Source: Mastigias papua
Taxonomy: Eukaryota; Cnidaria; Scyphozoa; Rhizostomeae; Mastigiidae
Length of the DNA: 64,000 bases
Reading direction: 5' to 3'
NCBI GenBank assembly: GCA_964019165.1
Contig: OZ025275.1
Coordinates: 12,207,030-12,271,029 of the forward strand
This document shows, one piece after another, positions 11,701 through 23,712 of this stretch; within the stretch, counting starts at the first letter, position 1; every line of letters starts with the position of its first letter. The notes beneath the pieces were generated by a model that ran no database searches, had not been told where the DNA came from, and was given only the letters and a program-made list of their open reading frames with translations. A program made the translations under genes and the position numbers.

Positions 11701-14562
11701 TGATGTGTGAGAATCGGTACAACATCATTTCGTTTTGGGAAGATGCAGCGTTGCCATGAAAATTTGTACGTGGTAAAAATAACAAGAATCAAGGGTTAAT
11801 TGATTAAGTTAGCACGTGACTACATTCAACCTTGCATCCAACAAATATTGAATCGCACGTTTTGTAGGAGGTGAAACTACCCAACAAATACAGGACGAGA
11901 ATATTCCGCCCCCAAGATAACTTGGAACAGCCCCAGTCACAGAAAAGTCACAAGAGCATCGATGATCCAGCAAAAATTGACAAACATGTATCATACAATA
12001 TGGCTTCAACTTTGAAAAGATGCCAGTTCACCACGATTTTATCATCTGTTGAAATTGAAAATTTGTCAAGCGAATCAGGAAAAAATCTGAAAGTGGAGTA
12101 GAGGACGTATAGAGACAGGTTTTCACCGCCAGTATAAGACAACTTGGTTCGCAAAGTTTTTCAACAATCTTTACCTTAATTTTAAATTGAGAAAAACATA
12201 TCGAGCCATCAAATCACTTGTTCAAACAGTGTCATTGAGGTTACAGTTAAAAGACCAGAAAGTAGTCGAGGCAACGAAATTGAAACATTACAGGGTATTG
12301 TACTTGCTGTGGCACTTGATCAAACCCTCAAATCGCACATTAGAACTGTTTGTAATCTTCTTAGTCAAACGACCCAACAGCAGCGAACAGCACCCCAGAA
12401 CAATGGCACACCGATATTGGATAATCCAATATTTGTCAACACATTCAAGACGTCATTTAGTATTCGTTGCACCATCCATCGAACAAGGTGGCCAGACGAT
12501 CCAAAGTTGGTCATTCAACAAGTGTTTGATGAATATTGGGAGAATGTTGGATGACATGTAGGGTCATATGACAGGGGCTTGTAATGTTTTACTAGCGTAG
12601 CTAAAAAGCATGTGCCACACAGAAGTCCTTGTAATGGGTCTGATTGGCCACAAAGTTCTTTCTAAATAGTATGTTGGTGCTAAAGAACTTCACTATTTCT
12701 CAAAAATGCGAGAACACTTTTTTAACATACTGAAAATCTCTTCTCGTCCGACATTTGTCAGAGTATGAAACGTCGGATAAAGACCGAATTATGAAACTTA
12801 ATTTATAATGAGATGCGGATAGATTCACGTGACAAGGTGAATATTTCGTCTGATTGGACGTACGGTTGGCCGATCAGCACCTATTCACTATTGTTCAGTT
12901 GAAGAGTGCAAGAGAGAGGGGGCTTTCTCGAACAATAGGAGAGTTCTTTCTCGGTGCTCATGGATCTATAGTAAATAACATCTCTGAGGGCACTGTCCTA
13001 GCATCTGCTTGCTCTGAGTCACTTTTTGATCCACTACAGATGTTGTATCGGAACAACTTCTTGTTACACACATGTATGTGATCCAATACAAGACGTGTTT
13101 GCCTAACCGATACATCCTTTGTACCTGCTACCTTTTTTGTCTTGCGAAAACGGGGCACTGTTTTACTTATGCGGATCAAAAGCTGTACCGGTACAGTGTA
13201 GATGCAATTGCACGGAGCACTTTTTGCAACGGATCAAAAAATGATCCGGCACAGTGTAAACGGGGCCTTAGATACAACCTACAGTATGTCTAAAGCATCA
13301 ATGACTGAATCAATGTGAGGGAACAATTTAGTCCACACAGGAATACAGAAATACTTTTACACCTAAAAGTCATGTCCACTGCAATGGCAAAATTTCGTCT
13401 TTAAACGATGTTATTTTATTAAAAGTTCTGCAATCATCCCACGACTGGGTGTCGTCTCTTAGAGACGAATTTATTTTCTGTAGTAAGAATGTTTCAATAT
13501 GTAGATTGGATATTTTATTCAGTGAAAAATCAAGATTTTTTGGTTAAATAACTAGCAATTAGAGGTAAAATCAACAGTGTTGTTGCTGCAATAGTTATCA
13601 TTATCTCTTCTTGATGGAAGAGATTGTAGCTGAAGTATCTAGGTAAAGTAGAGGATCTCAAGAAGGGAAGAAAGTGAAGCTTTCAAAGCTCTCATAAGCA
13701 TGCTTCAATTGAAAGGGAGTTTCATTCACAAATGTAATTCTTCATTGGCTGCTACAAAAAGACCTTTCAGATATTTTTTGTGGCTTGAGTCTACAAATGA
13801 AAGATGCTATTCTTTCATCTCAGAATAGAAGGTTTTGGCTTCAAGCATGTCCATCGATAGGACCGTATTTGAAAAATAAGAGCCGTTATTGATTTTGTAT
13901 CGTATGCGAAAAATATTTCATTGAAAGACCAAATGCACCTATCTTTGTCAAGCAATGGAAAGCTCTCCAATGCAAGGTGGTCTAGATGTAAATGACGGTA
14001 GCTAGCACGCCCTCTTTTCGTATTTTCATACTACAATCATCAATTTTTATGATTATGTAATGAGAGTACTGCGGCATACAAAACTAAATAAGATCAATCT
14101 AAGACCTAAAATGGAACCTACTTCATGCTTTTACGAAGCTACACGGAAACTAGTCATAGAATTTGAAAATTCGCGATGACCTTGAATGCTGCTATCTTCT
14201 AAAACAGTGCATCAAATTACTGCTATAAAGAAGTATACAAGAGAGTAGAACATTTAAGAGGTATGCACTGTTGATTTATCACCAGCCAATTTGACTATCA
14301 GGAAATTGCAGTTCACTATAGCAGAGAATAGTCGCAGTTCTGAAGTTGCAATTCGTTATTAAATAGTTAATCCGAGCCACACCTTGGAGTTCTGTCTAAC
14401 CAAAATTAATTAGCAGGCAATATCGCAGGTAAAGCATATGAAAATATTGTGTAAGCCACTCTTTTAATAACATATTCAAAATGCTACTCAAATAAATAAA
14501 GACATACTGTAGTTTACTGCAACGAAGCAAAGGGCCAACATCAGTACCAAAACAGGCTTCAT
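8500..14562 (-). CDS. gene A: secreted acidic/arginine-block peptide precursor (3 exons)
   Basis: The coding exons are 14508-14562, 11263-11364 and 8500-8630, joined at phase 1 both times, giving 95 residues. Residues 1-19 are a signal peptide (MKPVLVLMLALCFVAVNY), which directs secretion. About residues 20-60 are rich in Asp/Glu (for example DMPEDEDELVEDADEDM). The C-terminus starts DQDHFKENDPYA and is built from arginine blocks (4, 3, 3 and 4 Arg) spaced by GYS, SYY and GSG. It ends in PYIYG, whose final Gly could donate a C-terminal amide. There is no Cys after the signal. Gene B is a paralog with the same exon plan. The acidic-then-basic layout is like cationic antimicrobial peptide precursors (Hydra arminins), where the acidic part neutralises the basic peptide; that function is inferred. 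A polyanion-packing or matrix role is an alternative. Confidence 0.8.
8667..8815. repeat. (CAT)n microsatellite in intron 2 of gene A
   Basis: About 50 trinucleotides, mostly CAT, with scattered CTT, CAC, CGT and TAT variants. On the coding strand of gene A it is (GAT)n and would read poly-Asp. It lies only about 35 nt upstream of the exon 3 acceptor. It gives a false poly-His ORF on the + strand. Confidence 0.95.
8816..11262. other. intron 2 of gene A, remainder
   Basis: No second gene is supported inside this intron. Near 9435-9560 there is a G-rich repeat beginning 'accatatttcttcgaaagagac', containing an imperfect inverted pair (gctctttcaaggggg / cttcgaaagagaccccc). A related end, 'accgtatttcttcgac', occurs at 23250. 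It is probably a MITE remnant. The + strand ORFs at 8926-9189 and 9212-9433 are unassigned. Confidence 0.4.
11263..11364 (-). CDS. gene A exon 2 (acidic segment)
   Basis: The acceptor is ...ctcgttccag and the donor is G|gtaact. The 102-nt exon is phase 1 at both ends. It encodes about 34 residues, dominated in the second half by Glu and Asp with the core PEDEDELVEDADED. The DEDELV stretch is shared with exon 2 of gene B. Confidence 0.8.
11330..11790. repeat. local tandem duplication covering the start of gene A exon 2
   Basis: The segment from about 11340 to 11570 is repeated in diverged form from about 11575 to 11790. Shared anchors include 'cttgctgaatttgggacagc' versus 'cttgctgaatctgtgacaat', 'agattgaacaaag', and a later block with 'gcagcatcgcgacgaaaat' versus 'gcagcgttgccatgaaaat'. 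The distal copy has lost the acidic codons, so it is an exon 2 relic within intron 1. Confidence 0.6.
11870..12560 (+). pseudogene. possible decayed ORF region in gene A intron 1, antisense
   Basis: Two open + strand stretches (11871-12101 and, in another frame, 12309-12554) have protein-like composition, for example CNLLSQTTQQQRTAPQ and TRWPDDPKLVIQQVFDEYW. The frame between them is broken. No family was recognised. A retroelement or captured gene fragment is possible; chance is not excluded. Confidence 0.25.
12700..12870. repeat. interspersed 'GTATGAAACGTCGGATA' repeat, copy 1
   Basis: The copy contains catactgaaaatctcttct, cgtccgacatttgtcagagt and atgaaacgtcggataaagac, followed by 'gatgcgga...cacgtgac'. 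Diverged copies are at 21990-22170 and 51355-51480, and in reverse orientation near 33585-33690. The GTCCGACA...TGTCGGAT arms are partly inverted. The class is unknown. Confidence 0.55.
12871..14507. other. rest of gene A intron 1
   Basis: No exon is supported. A G/C-richer patch near 13120-13265, with repeated 'ggatcaaaa' and 'acagtgta' words and ending 'aacggggcctta', looks like a small nonautonomous element, but its ends are unclear. Confidence 0.35.
14508..14562 (-). CDS. gene A exon 1 (signal peptide)
   Basis: The start is the ATG at 14562-14560. The exon encodes 18 residues with a hydrophobic core and stops one base into codon 19, at a gtatgt donor. Its length (55 nt), split phase and sequence (MK-x-x-V-x-x-x-LALCF) match exon 1 of gene B, which decides the start. 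Confidence 0.8.
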
Positions 14563-14627
14563 CTTCCTTCTTGGTGTATGTCACTAGTCAGCAAATATGA
14601 CATCTGAGCTTTCATAACTTGTGAAAG

Positions 14628-14635
14628 TATTTATA
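14628..14635 (-). promoter_or_regulatory. candidate TATA box of gene A
   Basis: TATAAATA on the - strand lies about 66 nt upstream of the gene A start codon. A start site about 30 nt downstream would leave a short 5' leader. This is a motif match only. Confidence 0.4.
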
Positions 14636-14999
14636 TTGCAATGGGGCCAGGGGCTGTGTTTCCTGGCGCTATCCTTATCTGGTTCAAGAATTAACACCGC
14701 AAAATGGTATTATGTGCTTGGCTGGAGTTTCATTGTTTTCCGTTCCAATTTGTGCTTTTCCTTAACTTTGCAATAACAGTATGTGGAAAAGTACTTTGTT
14801 CTTTGTTTTCTTAAATTTCCAAAAACAGCTTTTTGTTTGAACTCTCCAACCGTGCAGGTTCAGAATCAAGTGGTAAAACGAACTGTTGCATAACCGTACC
14901 CTTGAATAAAACCAAAGCGAAATACAAGTCATAGGAATAGGATTAACAGTCACCCAAAAGAAACAGGTATGTTCTCCACTTCCCCAAATTAAGCAGCTA

Positions 15000-15280
15000 C
15001 AATGCCTGCCAAAACTAGTTGGAACACCCACACAATTGTACTGATTTCCGACTCCTGCCGCTTCTCCTTGACACCACTTAAAATGAAGACCCCCTCCCCC
15101 CCGAAACAATGTTGATTCGATAGCGGAGACCAGTAGCTTTAAAAACACGCATCACTTTTGGCCTTCGAGTTGCCCATATTTGCTTCATACAACATTGTTT
15201 AACGGGGGGGGGGGGGGGATGCTATAGCTCATCTATAGCGTAAATCATAGCAAGTGTTCCAAGACTTTTGGCAGGCATTG
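15000..15280. mobile_element. Tc1/mariner-like MITE, copy 1
   Basis: The ends are inverted repeats, CAATGCCTGCCAAAA on the left and TTTTGGCAGGCATTG on the right, each continued by a TTGGAACAC-type block. The element is flanked by TA (14998-14999 and 15281-15282), the hallmark duplication of Tc1/mariner. The interior has inner G/C-run arms (ccccctcccccccc / gggggggggggggg) next to 'aacaatgttg' / 'caacattgtt'. It encodes no transposase. Sister copies are at 23437-23712 and 61120-61393. Confidence 0.8.
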
Positions 15281-15289
15281 TAGTCATCT

Positions 15290-18150
15290 TGATTCAATTT
15301 GTGAACTTTTAGTTCTTTGATTTATTCCTCCGGCAAAGACAACAATTCACTCCTTTCTTTCTTTCGCTTGGACATCAGAACTCCCAGTAAAGAGTCTCAA
15401 AATAGTGCTTTCTACTCTATGGAAACATATAGGGAACATACACTACTCCTCTATTATGGTATAGCAATAGTGTCAACGAACAGGTCATGATATTTGATAT
15501 CTACACAGGCCATAATGAGCTTCAAGACTTCACTAAAAGCAACATTGATAATATACTGTCACATTTTTTGAACCTGGTCTTATGGGGAAACTGTTTTCTT
15601 CTCTTCAAAATGCATCTTTTTTAATAAGAATCAAGTAATTTGACTTCAATCCCAATTATGCATGTCATTTTGAAAATTTGAGCTTCAAATTATGCATATG
15701 GCATTAATGTCATGATAATTGTGCCATTGAATGAAAAAGGAGAAACAACTTGTAGAATAATGAAAGTATTTTGTGAAAAAGCATACCTGTTTGACATTTT
15801 TTCATCTTTATATCTTTAAAATGCTTCAACATTCTCGCGCAATATTGAAATTGTAAATTCCACAGAGCTACTAGACTATATAATAATATTATTTTCAGAG
15901 ATTACTATGAATAAAATGATAGATAAGAACCGTATATGCACGATTAAATATGTTTTCGTCTCTTGGACTGAATCTTTTCCTCCTGGAACCTTATCTAGTT
16001 ATATTAATTTTTGCGGTGTCTGAGCATCAAAGCTATTCCTTGATGTGTTTGTTGAGTCATAGGATATGAAGAACTTTCAGCCTCTATATACTAATAGTCT
16101 TGATAAGTTCATTCACTTTAAAATCATACGGAATTTAGCTGGTATATGAGATCAACGAACCATTCAATTGATTTTGTGGAGTTACTTAGTTCTTGATAAC
16201 TGTAGCTAGCCTAACGGCTGGCCTCATAGCCATTAATTAGCCAGTATGTTTTGTGTTGTATAGAATGTGCTTTGTGTTTTGCCTGTCGTGGTCTTCAATT
16301 AACTGAAAATCATGCATTCTTGCTTCTCGCAACTCATGCATGTGCATATGAAATGGTATATAGTGCAGCAGATCAGTTGGCCAGAGAGCATATAATTTGG
16401 GGGAAAGTCAAACTTGTGGAAGCTGAGATATGCAAACGCTTCGTCTGATATTGGCTAGGCCATGTTAAAAGGGCTAACACTCACTAAGTTTCTTTAACGG
16501 ATTTTCGTTTGTAGTTTTATTCAAGAAAACTTTGCTACCAATATGGCTAGTCCTAAGTCGTAAATGAACTTTCTTGCAATTGCAAGAAATAGACTCCAAT
16601 AGAAAGATCTCTACATTTGGAAGCTAATGCTATTTTTTCACAAAAAACTGGATAAGTGGTTGAAACGTTGCAGGCTTTTTAACATATGAAAGGGAGAAAA
16701 ATTTCTGACAGACTTTAATAAGCGAAACAATAGGCTTAATGGCACCTGAAAAGAACTCTGAAACACCAAGGTGTTGGCCTGCATACGCGTAAGTGTTAGC
16801 AGTAAGTACCAAATCTATTTCCAAAAATCCTGATATAAAATTTGAAATTTTAGCAACTTTTGTCCCCCCCCCCTACCAATTCGGAACTAACACAAACCAT
16901 AGTAACAAACAGAATCAGCTCCATCTGTATGCCAAATTTCAACGTTGTACCTAACTTGCACCCAGTTGTAGTAAATGACAGTCAAACTTAACCTACTCAT
17001 TGCTGCTTGCGTCCACGATAATGACCGCTGAGCGATAATCGGACAGCTAAAGACGAATTCGTGGTTCATAAAGCTTGATCCAGATATGACATTAGTAAAA
17101 GATTACACTATACGATTGAGCATGAGTGTAAATATTCATTTATTTCAATTCCAAGATTACGTTACGCATGAATAAGTAACACATGGGCAAGAAACATACG
17201 ACAGTTTGTGAAATTGGACGTTTGTTAATATTTTTATAAGCAATGACGGGACTCTCTGGCCAATATAATATCTGTGTTGCCAATTTTTTATTTCTTTGTT
17301 CTTTAATGTATTGGATCAAAGCTTTTTATAGTATTATACATTCTTGTGTGTGTGTGTGTTGGGAGTATTTATTTGAATTTTAGGAAACCATCCTTAACAC
17401 TGGAAGCGATATGTGCATCTTTTTGCTATGTGATGTCTGGTACACGGCATTAGCGTGCGTTTGAGGACGCTAAATTGAAGATACGAATCTAAACTGATTG
17501 AATCTCAAGCAGTTCCTCGTCATATATACATTCTTATATTCCCCTGTTTTTCAATAGAGCATGATCTCAGATGCAATTATCTTGAATTTCTCGCCAATAG
17601 CAACGAAATTACTTTCCCGAGAAAAAGCAAACTTTTTGTCTCAAACAGTAGAACACTAAATACTTGTGATTGTCTGCTCTTGAAAAAATTGTGACTCATT
17701 CCTGGATTCTTCTGTCTCCTTTTCTCTCTTAGAAATATAGAACCCGCTATCTGGAACGAAATTTCGTCGACGTGGGAAAAGGCCCAGTTATCTCAACCAG
17801 TATGATACTAAATATTTTTCTTTGTCTGCTGTAGCAAGAAAAAAATTTACTGTACTTCATTAAAATCGATGTTAATTTAGGTTACCCTAAAATACTTTAT
17901 CTGCGAGAGAACCTAAAAATCCAGTCGCCAATGTAACTTCCGTGAATTTGACACAAAAGAGGATTGGAATGAAAGTAATCGATTTGACAACAAAAAGTGT
18001 GTTATTGGCAATATTCCCACAGAAACCTTAAAATTAGCATCTACCTTATGTTTTAGTGAGGGAACCAAGATTGATAACTAAGTGATTGAACACTATACGT
18101 TTCCGAGCAGCCTTTAAAAAACTGACCTGTCACCTGTCTGTAAGACAGGT
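15290..18150. other. no gene seen
   Basis: No recognisable domain or chainable exon was found. There is a short (TG) run near 17346-17360. The 65-codon ORF at 16251-16448 is protein-like but unassigned. Confidence 0.4.
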
Positions 18151-18159
18151 GAAGCAACA

Positions 18160-19140
18160 ATGACAATGAATTTTCGACCAATAAGTGTTTTGTTAGCAAT
18201 ATCTAAAGTTTTTGAGATGTTGATGTCGAAACAAATCACGCCGTATATTTTCCAAAATTGTCTAGCCTCCTATGTGGTTTTATAGAAAGCGACACAATTC
18301 CTAAGATCCTCTATTTCGTGTTATTGCATAATTTCGTAAGACCTTTGACAAATCAGGCAAAGTTGGAATGTTTCCAACGGACCTTTTAAAAGCCCATAAC
18401 TTTATTCCCATGATTTGCTGTTAGCAAAACTTGAGGTATGTGGTTTCGGCTTAGATAGTTTGAAACTAATGCACAGCCACCTCACAGATGGACTAATGAG
18501 AGTGAAGATAAATGTTACCTACAATAGCGGGCTAGAAGTAAAACCAGGTGTTCCACAGGATTCAGTTCTTGGACCCTACTGTTTAGTTTGTTCATTAACG
18601 ATTTCATCTACTCCATTACGAACTGATGAGTTTGCAACTTTGCAGATGACAACACTATCTACTCTTTGATGATAGTACAGAAAACATTTTCAGATCCTCA
18701 ATGGATATATAACTAAAGCTTTAAAATGGCCCAAGGACAACAGAATGACAGCTAATCCAGACAAATTTCAAATGATCTTCATGGATCGTGAAAATAGTTA
18801 AAAAGTGAGTCTTAAAGTAAATGGATAAACCCATAAAATAACTCAGGTTAAACTTCTTGGAATAGCAACTGATTCATAGCTTCAGTTTCGAAACCATGTT
18901 GAAGCCATTTGCAAAACGACAAACCAGAAAGTAAAGGCATTCTCTCGTTTTGCTAGCTACTTACAAAAATACAAGACTTCCATAATGTCAACTTTCTACT
19001 TTGTCCACTGGTATGGATGTTTTGCTGTAAAACAGCAAATAACAGAAACCGGTTACGCAAGCGTGCCTTGAGAGTGGTGATTATACCTCTGCATATCAAG
19101 AATTACTGGTAAAATCGTAAGAGATAGCGATCCATTACAG
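18160..19140 (+). pseudogene. LINE reverse transcriptase relic
   Basis: In several frames the + strand gives ordered pieces of a non-LTR reverse transcriptase: NFRPISVLLAISKVFEML near 18170, then VKINVTYNSGLEVKPGVPQDSVLGP near 18510-18580, then the catalytic FADDNTIYS in a shifted frame near 18637-18660. These are followed by LKWPKDNRMTANPDKFQMIF, VKLLGIATDS and a final thumb-like HVEAICKTTNQKVKAFSRF. Stops and frameshifts are frequent, so it is inactive. It belongs to a different lineage from the element at 360-1015. Confidence 0.8.
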
Positions 19141-19880
19141 CAACCTGCAAAATGTAATGATCGACATATATGAATGAACCAAATATATTAGCCCTTCTGT
19201 CCTGCCAGAGCTTTTCACGACTAAAGAAATATCTAAGAATGATCTATGAACAAAGAATTTACTCAAGGTACAAAAAGCTCAAGCATCAACATATCGACAA
19301 AGCTCCCTATCATTTAGAGGTAGTATTCTTTAGAGCACTCTGTCAGACAGCACAAAATCTGCAAAAAATGCAAAAAGCTCTAAAACAATCAGGAAAAACT
19401 GGAAGGAAGAAAACTGACATTGGAATATATAAGCAGATAAATTTGTAATTAGATATTTCGTTTTTATTACTTCGTTTTAACTATTCAAATTACCAACTGA
19501 AATAAATTAGTTATCATTTTTATTACTGCTAATTTTTGGCCTTTCTTGTTCTTCTTTTATTTAAATGTGCGATGCTCTAGCTGTTGATATAGGACACCGG
19601 CGCTACCTAATCTCAAAACTCTCTAATGCTATCATTCGAACGATTTATTACATCTTTTGCCATGGAAACAAGCCGTGGAATAGTCCAGAACTTCTTTCTT
19701 TCTAAGATACAATCCATAGTAGTTTTGTTATTATCTGTGTTTTAACTTTTGTTATCGTTAGTAATTTGTTTTATTGTTGTCAGGCTAGCCAATTGTAACT
19801 ACCTTTTTAAGTGAGGTTACCATTGTATGTAGCGGAATATAAAATGAAAGTCTCCATTATGTTCTATACAGCGCAGAAAA
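19141..19880. other. LINE flank / unclassified
   Basis: A 92-codon + strand ORF at 19170-19448 contains LLSCQSFSRLKKYLRMIYEQR and may be a decayed continuation of the LINE just upstream. The remainder shows nothing recognisable. Confidence 0.3.
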
Positions 19881-20390
19881 AGTTTCTAGTATGTTCTTCT
19901 TGAAAGTCGACTAGAATAGTTAACCTGAGATTTCAAGAACCTTTCTCAATGTTCTTGCAGTTCCCAGCAGGGCCGGTTTTTGCATCAGTTCAATCCTGAT
20001 CTTAACTCCTATTTTCTCCAAATTCTGCTCTGCATCTTGTTATACACATCCCAGTGCACCAGCTACAGCTGGAATGACACTGACTTGTCGACGGCCCATA
20101 ATCTTGCAATTTCTTTTTTCAGATCTCCATAGTTCTCTACGTTATGTTTTATCCTGTCATTTCCTGCTACAACTATATCAATGATTAGGCATTCTTGTTC
20201 TGATTTTAATTCCACAGCGATATCTGGTAGTCTATTTTCGATTTTGCATTTCGTTTTAATGCTCAAATCCCACAATAATTCAACGTCTTCATGTGTAATA
20301 ACTCCATCTGGCTTGTGATTATACCACTGTTCAATCCGGGATAGATTGTACTTCTTGAATATCTTCCAGTGAACTAGCCTCGCTACATCG
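19880..20390 (-). pseudogene. LINE C-terminal relic, second lineage
   Basis: The - strand reads VARLVHWKIFKKYNLSRIEQ, then WDLSIKTKCKIENRLPDIAV and ECLIIDIVVAGNDRIKHNVE, followed by YGDLKKEIARLW. This is the C-terminal region that follows the reverse transcriptase in a lineage of invertebrate LINEs (…LWDxxIxTDxxIExxRPDIVV…IIDxAxPxDxRI…YxDLKxEI). It is truncated at both ends and broken by stops beyond this core. Confidence 0.7.
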
Positions 20391-20879
20391 TCATGAAGTC
20401 ATGAAGTGCCAAAAAGCGGGCTTTTTACTGAGAATTTACTGAGGATAATTTTGATAATCATTACTCTACTTTGTCATCGATTGGAACAGCAAAAAGTGAA
20501 CTCCTTCGCAGAGAAGTACGTTGTCTTTTCGAAAACCTTGTAGAGTGGGCTGTTGAAGTGAACACCGACTTCTCATCATCAACACATACAACTCTTTTTC
20601 AATTTCCAATGTCAAATGAAACATAAGATATAGTGAACAAACTTTTATAGCACTTCTTGGTGTCTGGTTCTATAATTTCATTTATGTTTCTCTGTTTTTC
20701 GATACAGCAATTCATCAAAAAGTTGAATACAGCCAAAGTTCAGCCAAAATGTTTGGCCGCCAAAAGGTGGCTTTTCTCGGCCATGGAAATCTGAAACCGG
20801 TCAGATTTTAAAAGTTTGGCTGTGAGAGTGGCCTAAAAGCGGCATCTGCCGAAAACTACTGGGATCAAGTTCTCCATAT

Positions 20880-21360
20880 TCACTCGTCCTTCTCGTATCT
20901 CAAAACATAACAGCTGGCACTTTCTTATCTTTACATCTCACTTGGCCTACAAGTGTGCTTAGTTTTTGACACGTCGTATCAGTCGGCATTATCATTTTCT
21001 TGTCCTTGTTTTCTAATATCACATCTGATCGCCTTGCATTGCAATTCATCCTCATTCGTTATTCCCAGTTACATAGCAAATTCCTGCCATTGAGTTCAGT
21101 TACTTGTCCTAGCTTCCATGTTATAGTATGCCACTTCATGGAATTAACCCATTATCAATCACTCATGTCCATGCCAGTAGTTTTAAAGTGTTATAGAGTC
21201 GTTTGATGTATTCAGATCCTGCTAATTTCTGGCGTTCTGCTAGGTTTTGAACAGTCTCTCTAAAGTCTCCACATATCCAGAGTTTGTCTTCATTCATTAA
21301 TTCTCTCATCGTTTTCATACATTTGGTTCTAACATTTTTTGCACTGCAAATATCCATGCT
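20880..21360 (-). pseudogene. LINE C-terminal relic, related lineage
   Basis: The - strand reads LWICGDFRETVQNLAERQKL, AGSEYIKRLYN and, after stops, CNARRSDVILENKDKKMI. This matches the zinc-knuckle-like and 'RRPDVxLEDKxKK' segments of LINE C-termini. It differs from the neighbouring fragment, so two insertions or a rearranged one are possible. Confidence 0.6.
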
Positions 21361-21989
21361 GCTTTTCTAGCTTCTGTGTTACATCTCAACCACTCATAAT
21401 CATCTTAACAGTATTGCTTTGTTATTTTTCTTTAAAACTGCTTCTTTGCATGACCTCGTTGTTTATTTCTTTTTTGCCCCTCACTCAAGATCTCTTTCAG
21501 CTCTCTCCGCCCTAATTTCTATTCCATGTAACCAACTTTATCAATTATCCTATTTCCTTTATCAAGTTCAACCACTCATGGACATTCACATCGCTTTCTC
21601 TGTGTTTCTTTTCACAGTGGCATCTCCTCGTTGCGAATTTTATTTCTTCATGCGAACATTACCCACTTATTCTTATATGCTTTTCATGTTACATGCCACG
21701 CTACATCATCTCTCAACAGTATAACCTCTCATCAATTGACTGTTATCCATGAAATCCATTTCTTCACAAAACATTCTTCACTATCTTGTCCAATCGTCTA
21801 ATTCAACTTTTCCTAGGCTACATCTACATACATTCATGTCATATCCAGCAACTGGTTTGCTCGACAATTAAATCACTTTCATCAGATTTTGATCATTCAA
21901 GCTAAGTCCGGTTAGATGGTCCAGTTTCTTTCTTATTTCCTTCTTCACTCTTTCTCAAACTCCTTTCACATCTAGCCCAAAATACGTGA

Positions 21990-22170
21990 AAAGTCTGTTG
22001 TTACTACAGAACTTCACTATAGCACGAAACAGCGGGAACATTCTTTTAGCATACTGAAAGCTTTCTCGTCAGAGTATGAAACGTCGGATAACGACCGAAA
22101 GGTGAACTGAAATATATAGCCAGATGCAGTTACACGTGATATGATGAATGATGAGTCTATTTGGCCCTAT
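21990..22170. repeat. 'GTATGAAACGTCGGATA' repeat, copy 2
   Basis: The copy shares catactgaaagctttctcg, cagagtatgaaacgtcggat and the downstream 'gatgcagttacacgtga' with copy 1 at 12700-12870. Confidence 0.55.
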
Positions 22171-22879
22171 GAATGTTGAATAGGTGCTAATTGGCAAGAG
22201 GGATAGCTTTTATTCACCCTTGACACCCCAGAAATTGTATAAGGATTAAATAACGATATTGAAGCAACTCATATCTTGCAAACCTGATATAGCCTACCAT
22301 AACAATGGTGTGTTTTCTATGTTAACGCGCTAATTTTCTCGATACAAAAGTTTTCGATTCATTGGCATCTTTTACTATAATTTTTTGAAATAAATAGACT
22401 TAATTAAGCATTTTACAGTATATGTATTGTTCTTTACTTGTCTTCCATTAGCTTTATCGCTATGGTAGTCGCCAACTTTAAATAAATTGTAAGTAAATAG
22501 ATAAAAAAGACAAATGTCTATTGTAGCTTACAAAGTATAGCAGAACCAACTATATTTTACATTTATTCTACGGGAGTAATCTTTAAGAGTGAGTCGCATA
22601 TACAACCGAAGTAGATCGAATACTGCTATACAGTAACACAGGAATCCAGAGATTGTGACTGAAGTGTCATTGCACGGCTGTGTTTGCTGTTTGAGTGCAG
22701 AATGCAACATGCACTGACTGACATACCTGAGGAGGCAGAGTGCGATTTCTCCAATGTTTTAAAGCCTTGCATCATTACCATGATCATTATCAGTGCTGTA
22801 TTCTAAGAGAGGCTAGGTAGCAAATGCCCCCTGACATAGAATACTCAGTGTTTTGGCATATATATTGGGACGATGCTAT
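22171..22879. other. no feature recognised
   Basis: AT-rich sequence with no supported exon or repeat structure. Confidence 0.4.
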
Positions 22880-23210
22880 GAACTACACATGCCTAATTTT
22901 TCACTGAGCCTCAATACTCTGAAAATTCTCTGATTTTGAGTCTAAGAATATTTTTTAATTATTCTTAATTTTTTAGCGATTTTGAGCATTAGTACCTGTA
23001 TAGACTATATTCTTGTAATAAAAGCATAATGAATCCCAGAGGGGATAATCTAAAATCATACTTGTTTTGTCTTATATAAATTTCAAATTGGCAAAAGTTT
23101 GAACTTGATGAAGCTTGAGCTTTACCTTGTTTTAACATAATTCTTTAATTTTAGAGAATTTAAGCCTTGATGTTTCTATTAACTACGTTCTTATAAAAAC
23201 AGTATGTATG
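22880..23210. repeat. 'TAAGAATAT' interspersed repeat, copy 2
   Basis: It contains 'gagcctcaatactctgaaaa', 'gattttgagtctaagaatat', 'ttttgagcattagtacctgt' and 'gactatattcttgtaata', shared with the copies at 31960-32480 and 50440-50830. Confidence 0.6.
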
Positions 23211-23436
23211 TGAACCACAGATTACAGCCTTTATAAACATTGTGGACTACCGTATTTCTTCGACTATAATTATAACCCCCCCCCCTCAAATAAAATTCTT
23301 AACAAATAACGCTCAGGTAATAATGTAAGCCACACTTGATGATATGCCGCACCCATAGAATCAATAGCTGAGCATTTTTGAAAATTGCCAAACGTGCGCT
23401 GGTATGCATTGAAGAAATGCTGTATAGATCAAGCTA

Positions 23437-23712
23437 CAATGACCGCCAAAACTCTTGGAACACCATGCTTCTTATCTCTATACACTATCTCCCCTTCCCC
23501 CAGTACAATGCTGTAATATGGCTAGGAAACGAAGAAACATTGAGATCTAACTTCACCAAGTGCACCGCACATCCTGGGACATATTCTTTGTTCTTCTCAA
23601 CATTGTTTCAGGGGGGAGGGGGGCTATTTGTGTGAAATACGACAATGAAGCGTTAAATATCTATTTCCTGGCAATTCCACGCTACTGTCCTAACTACTTT
23701 TGGCGGTCATTG
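23437..23712. mobile_element. Tc1/mariner-like MITE, copy 2
   Basis: The inverted ends are CAATGACCGCCAAAA and TTTTGGCGGTCATTG, flanked by TA at 23435-23436 and 23713-23714. TTGGAACAC follows the left end. The interior contains 'ccccttcccccagtacaatg' and 'aacattgtttcaggggggag', as in the other copies. The ORF across it is not coding. Confidence 0.8.
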
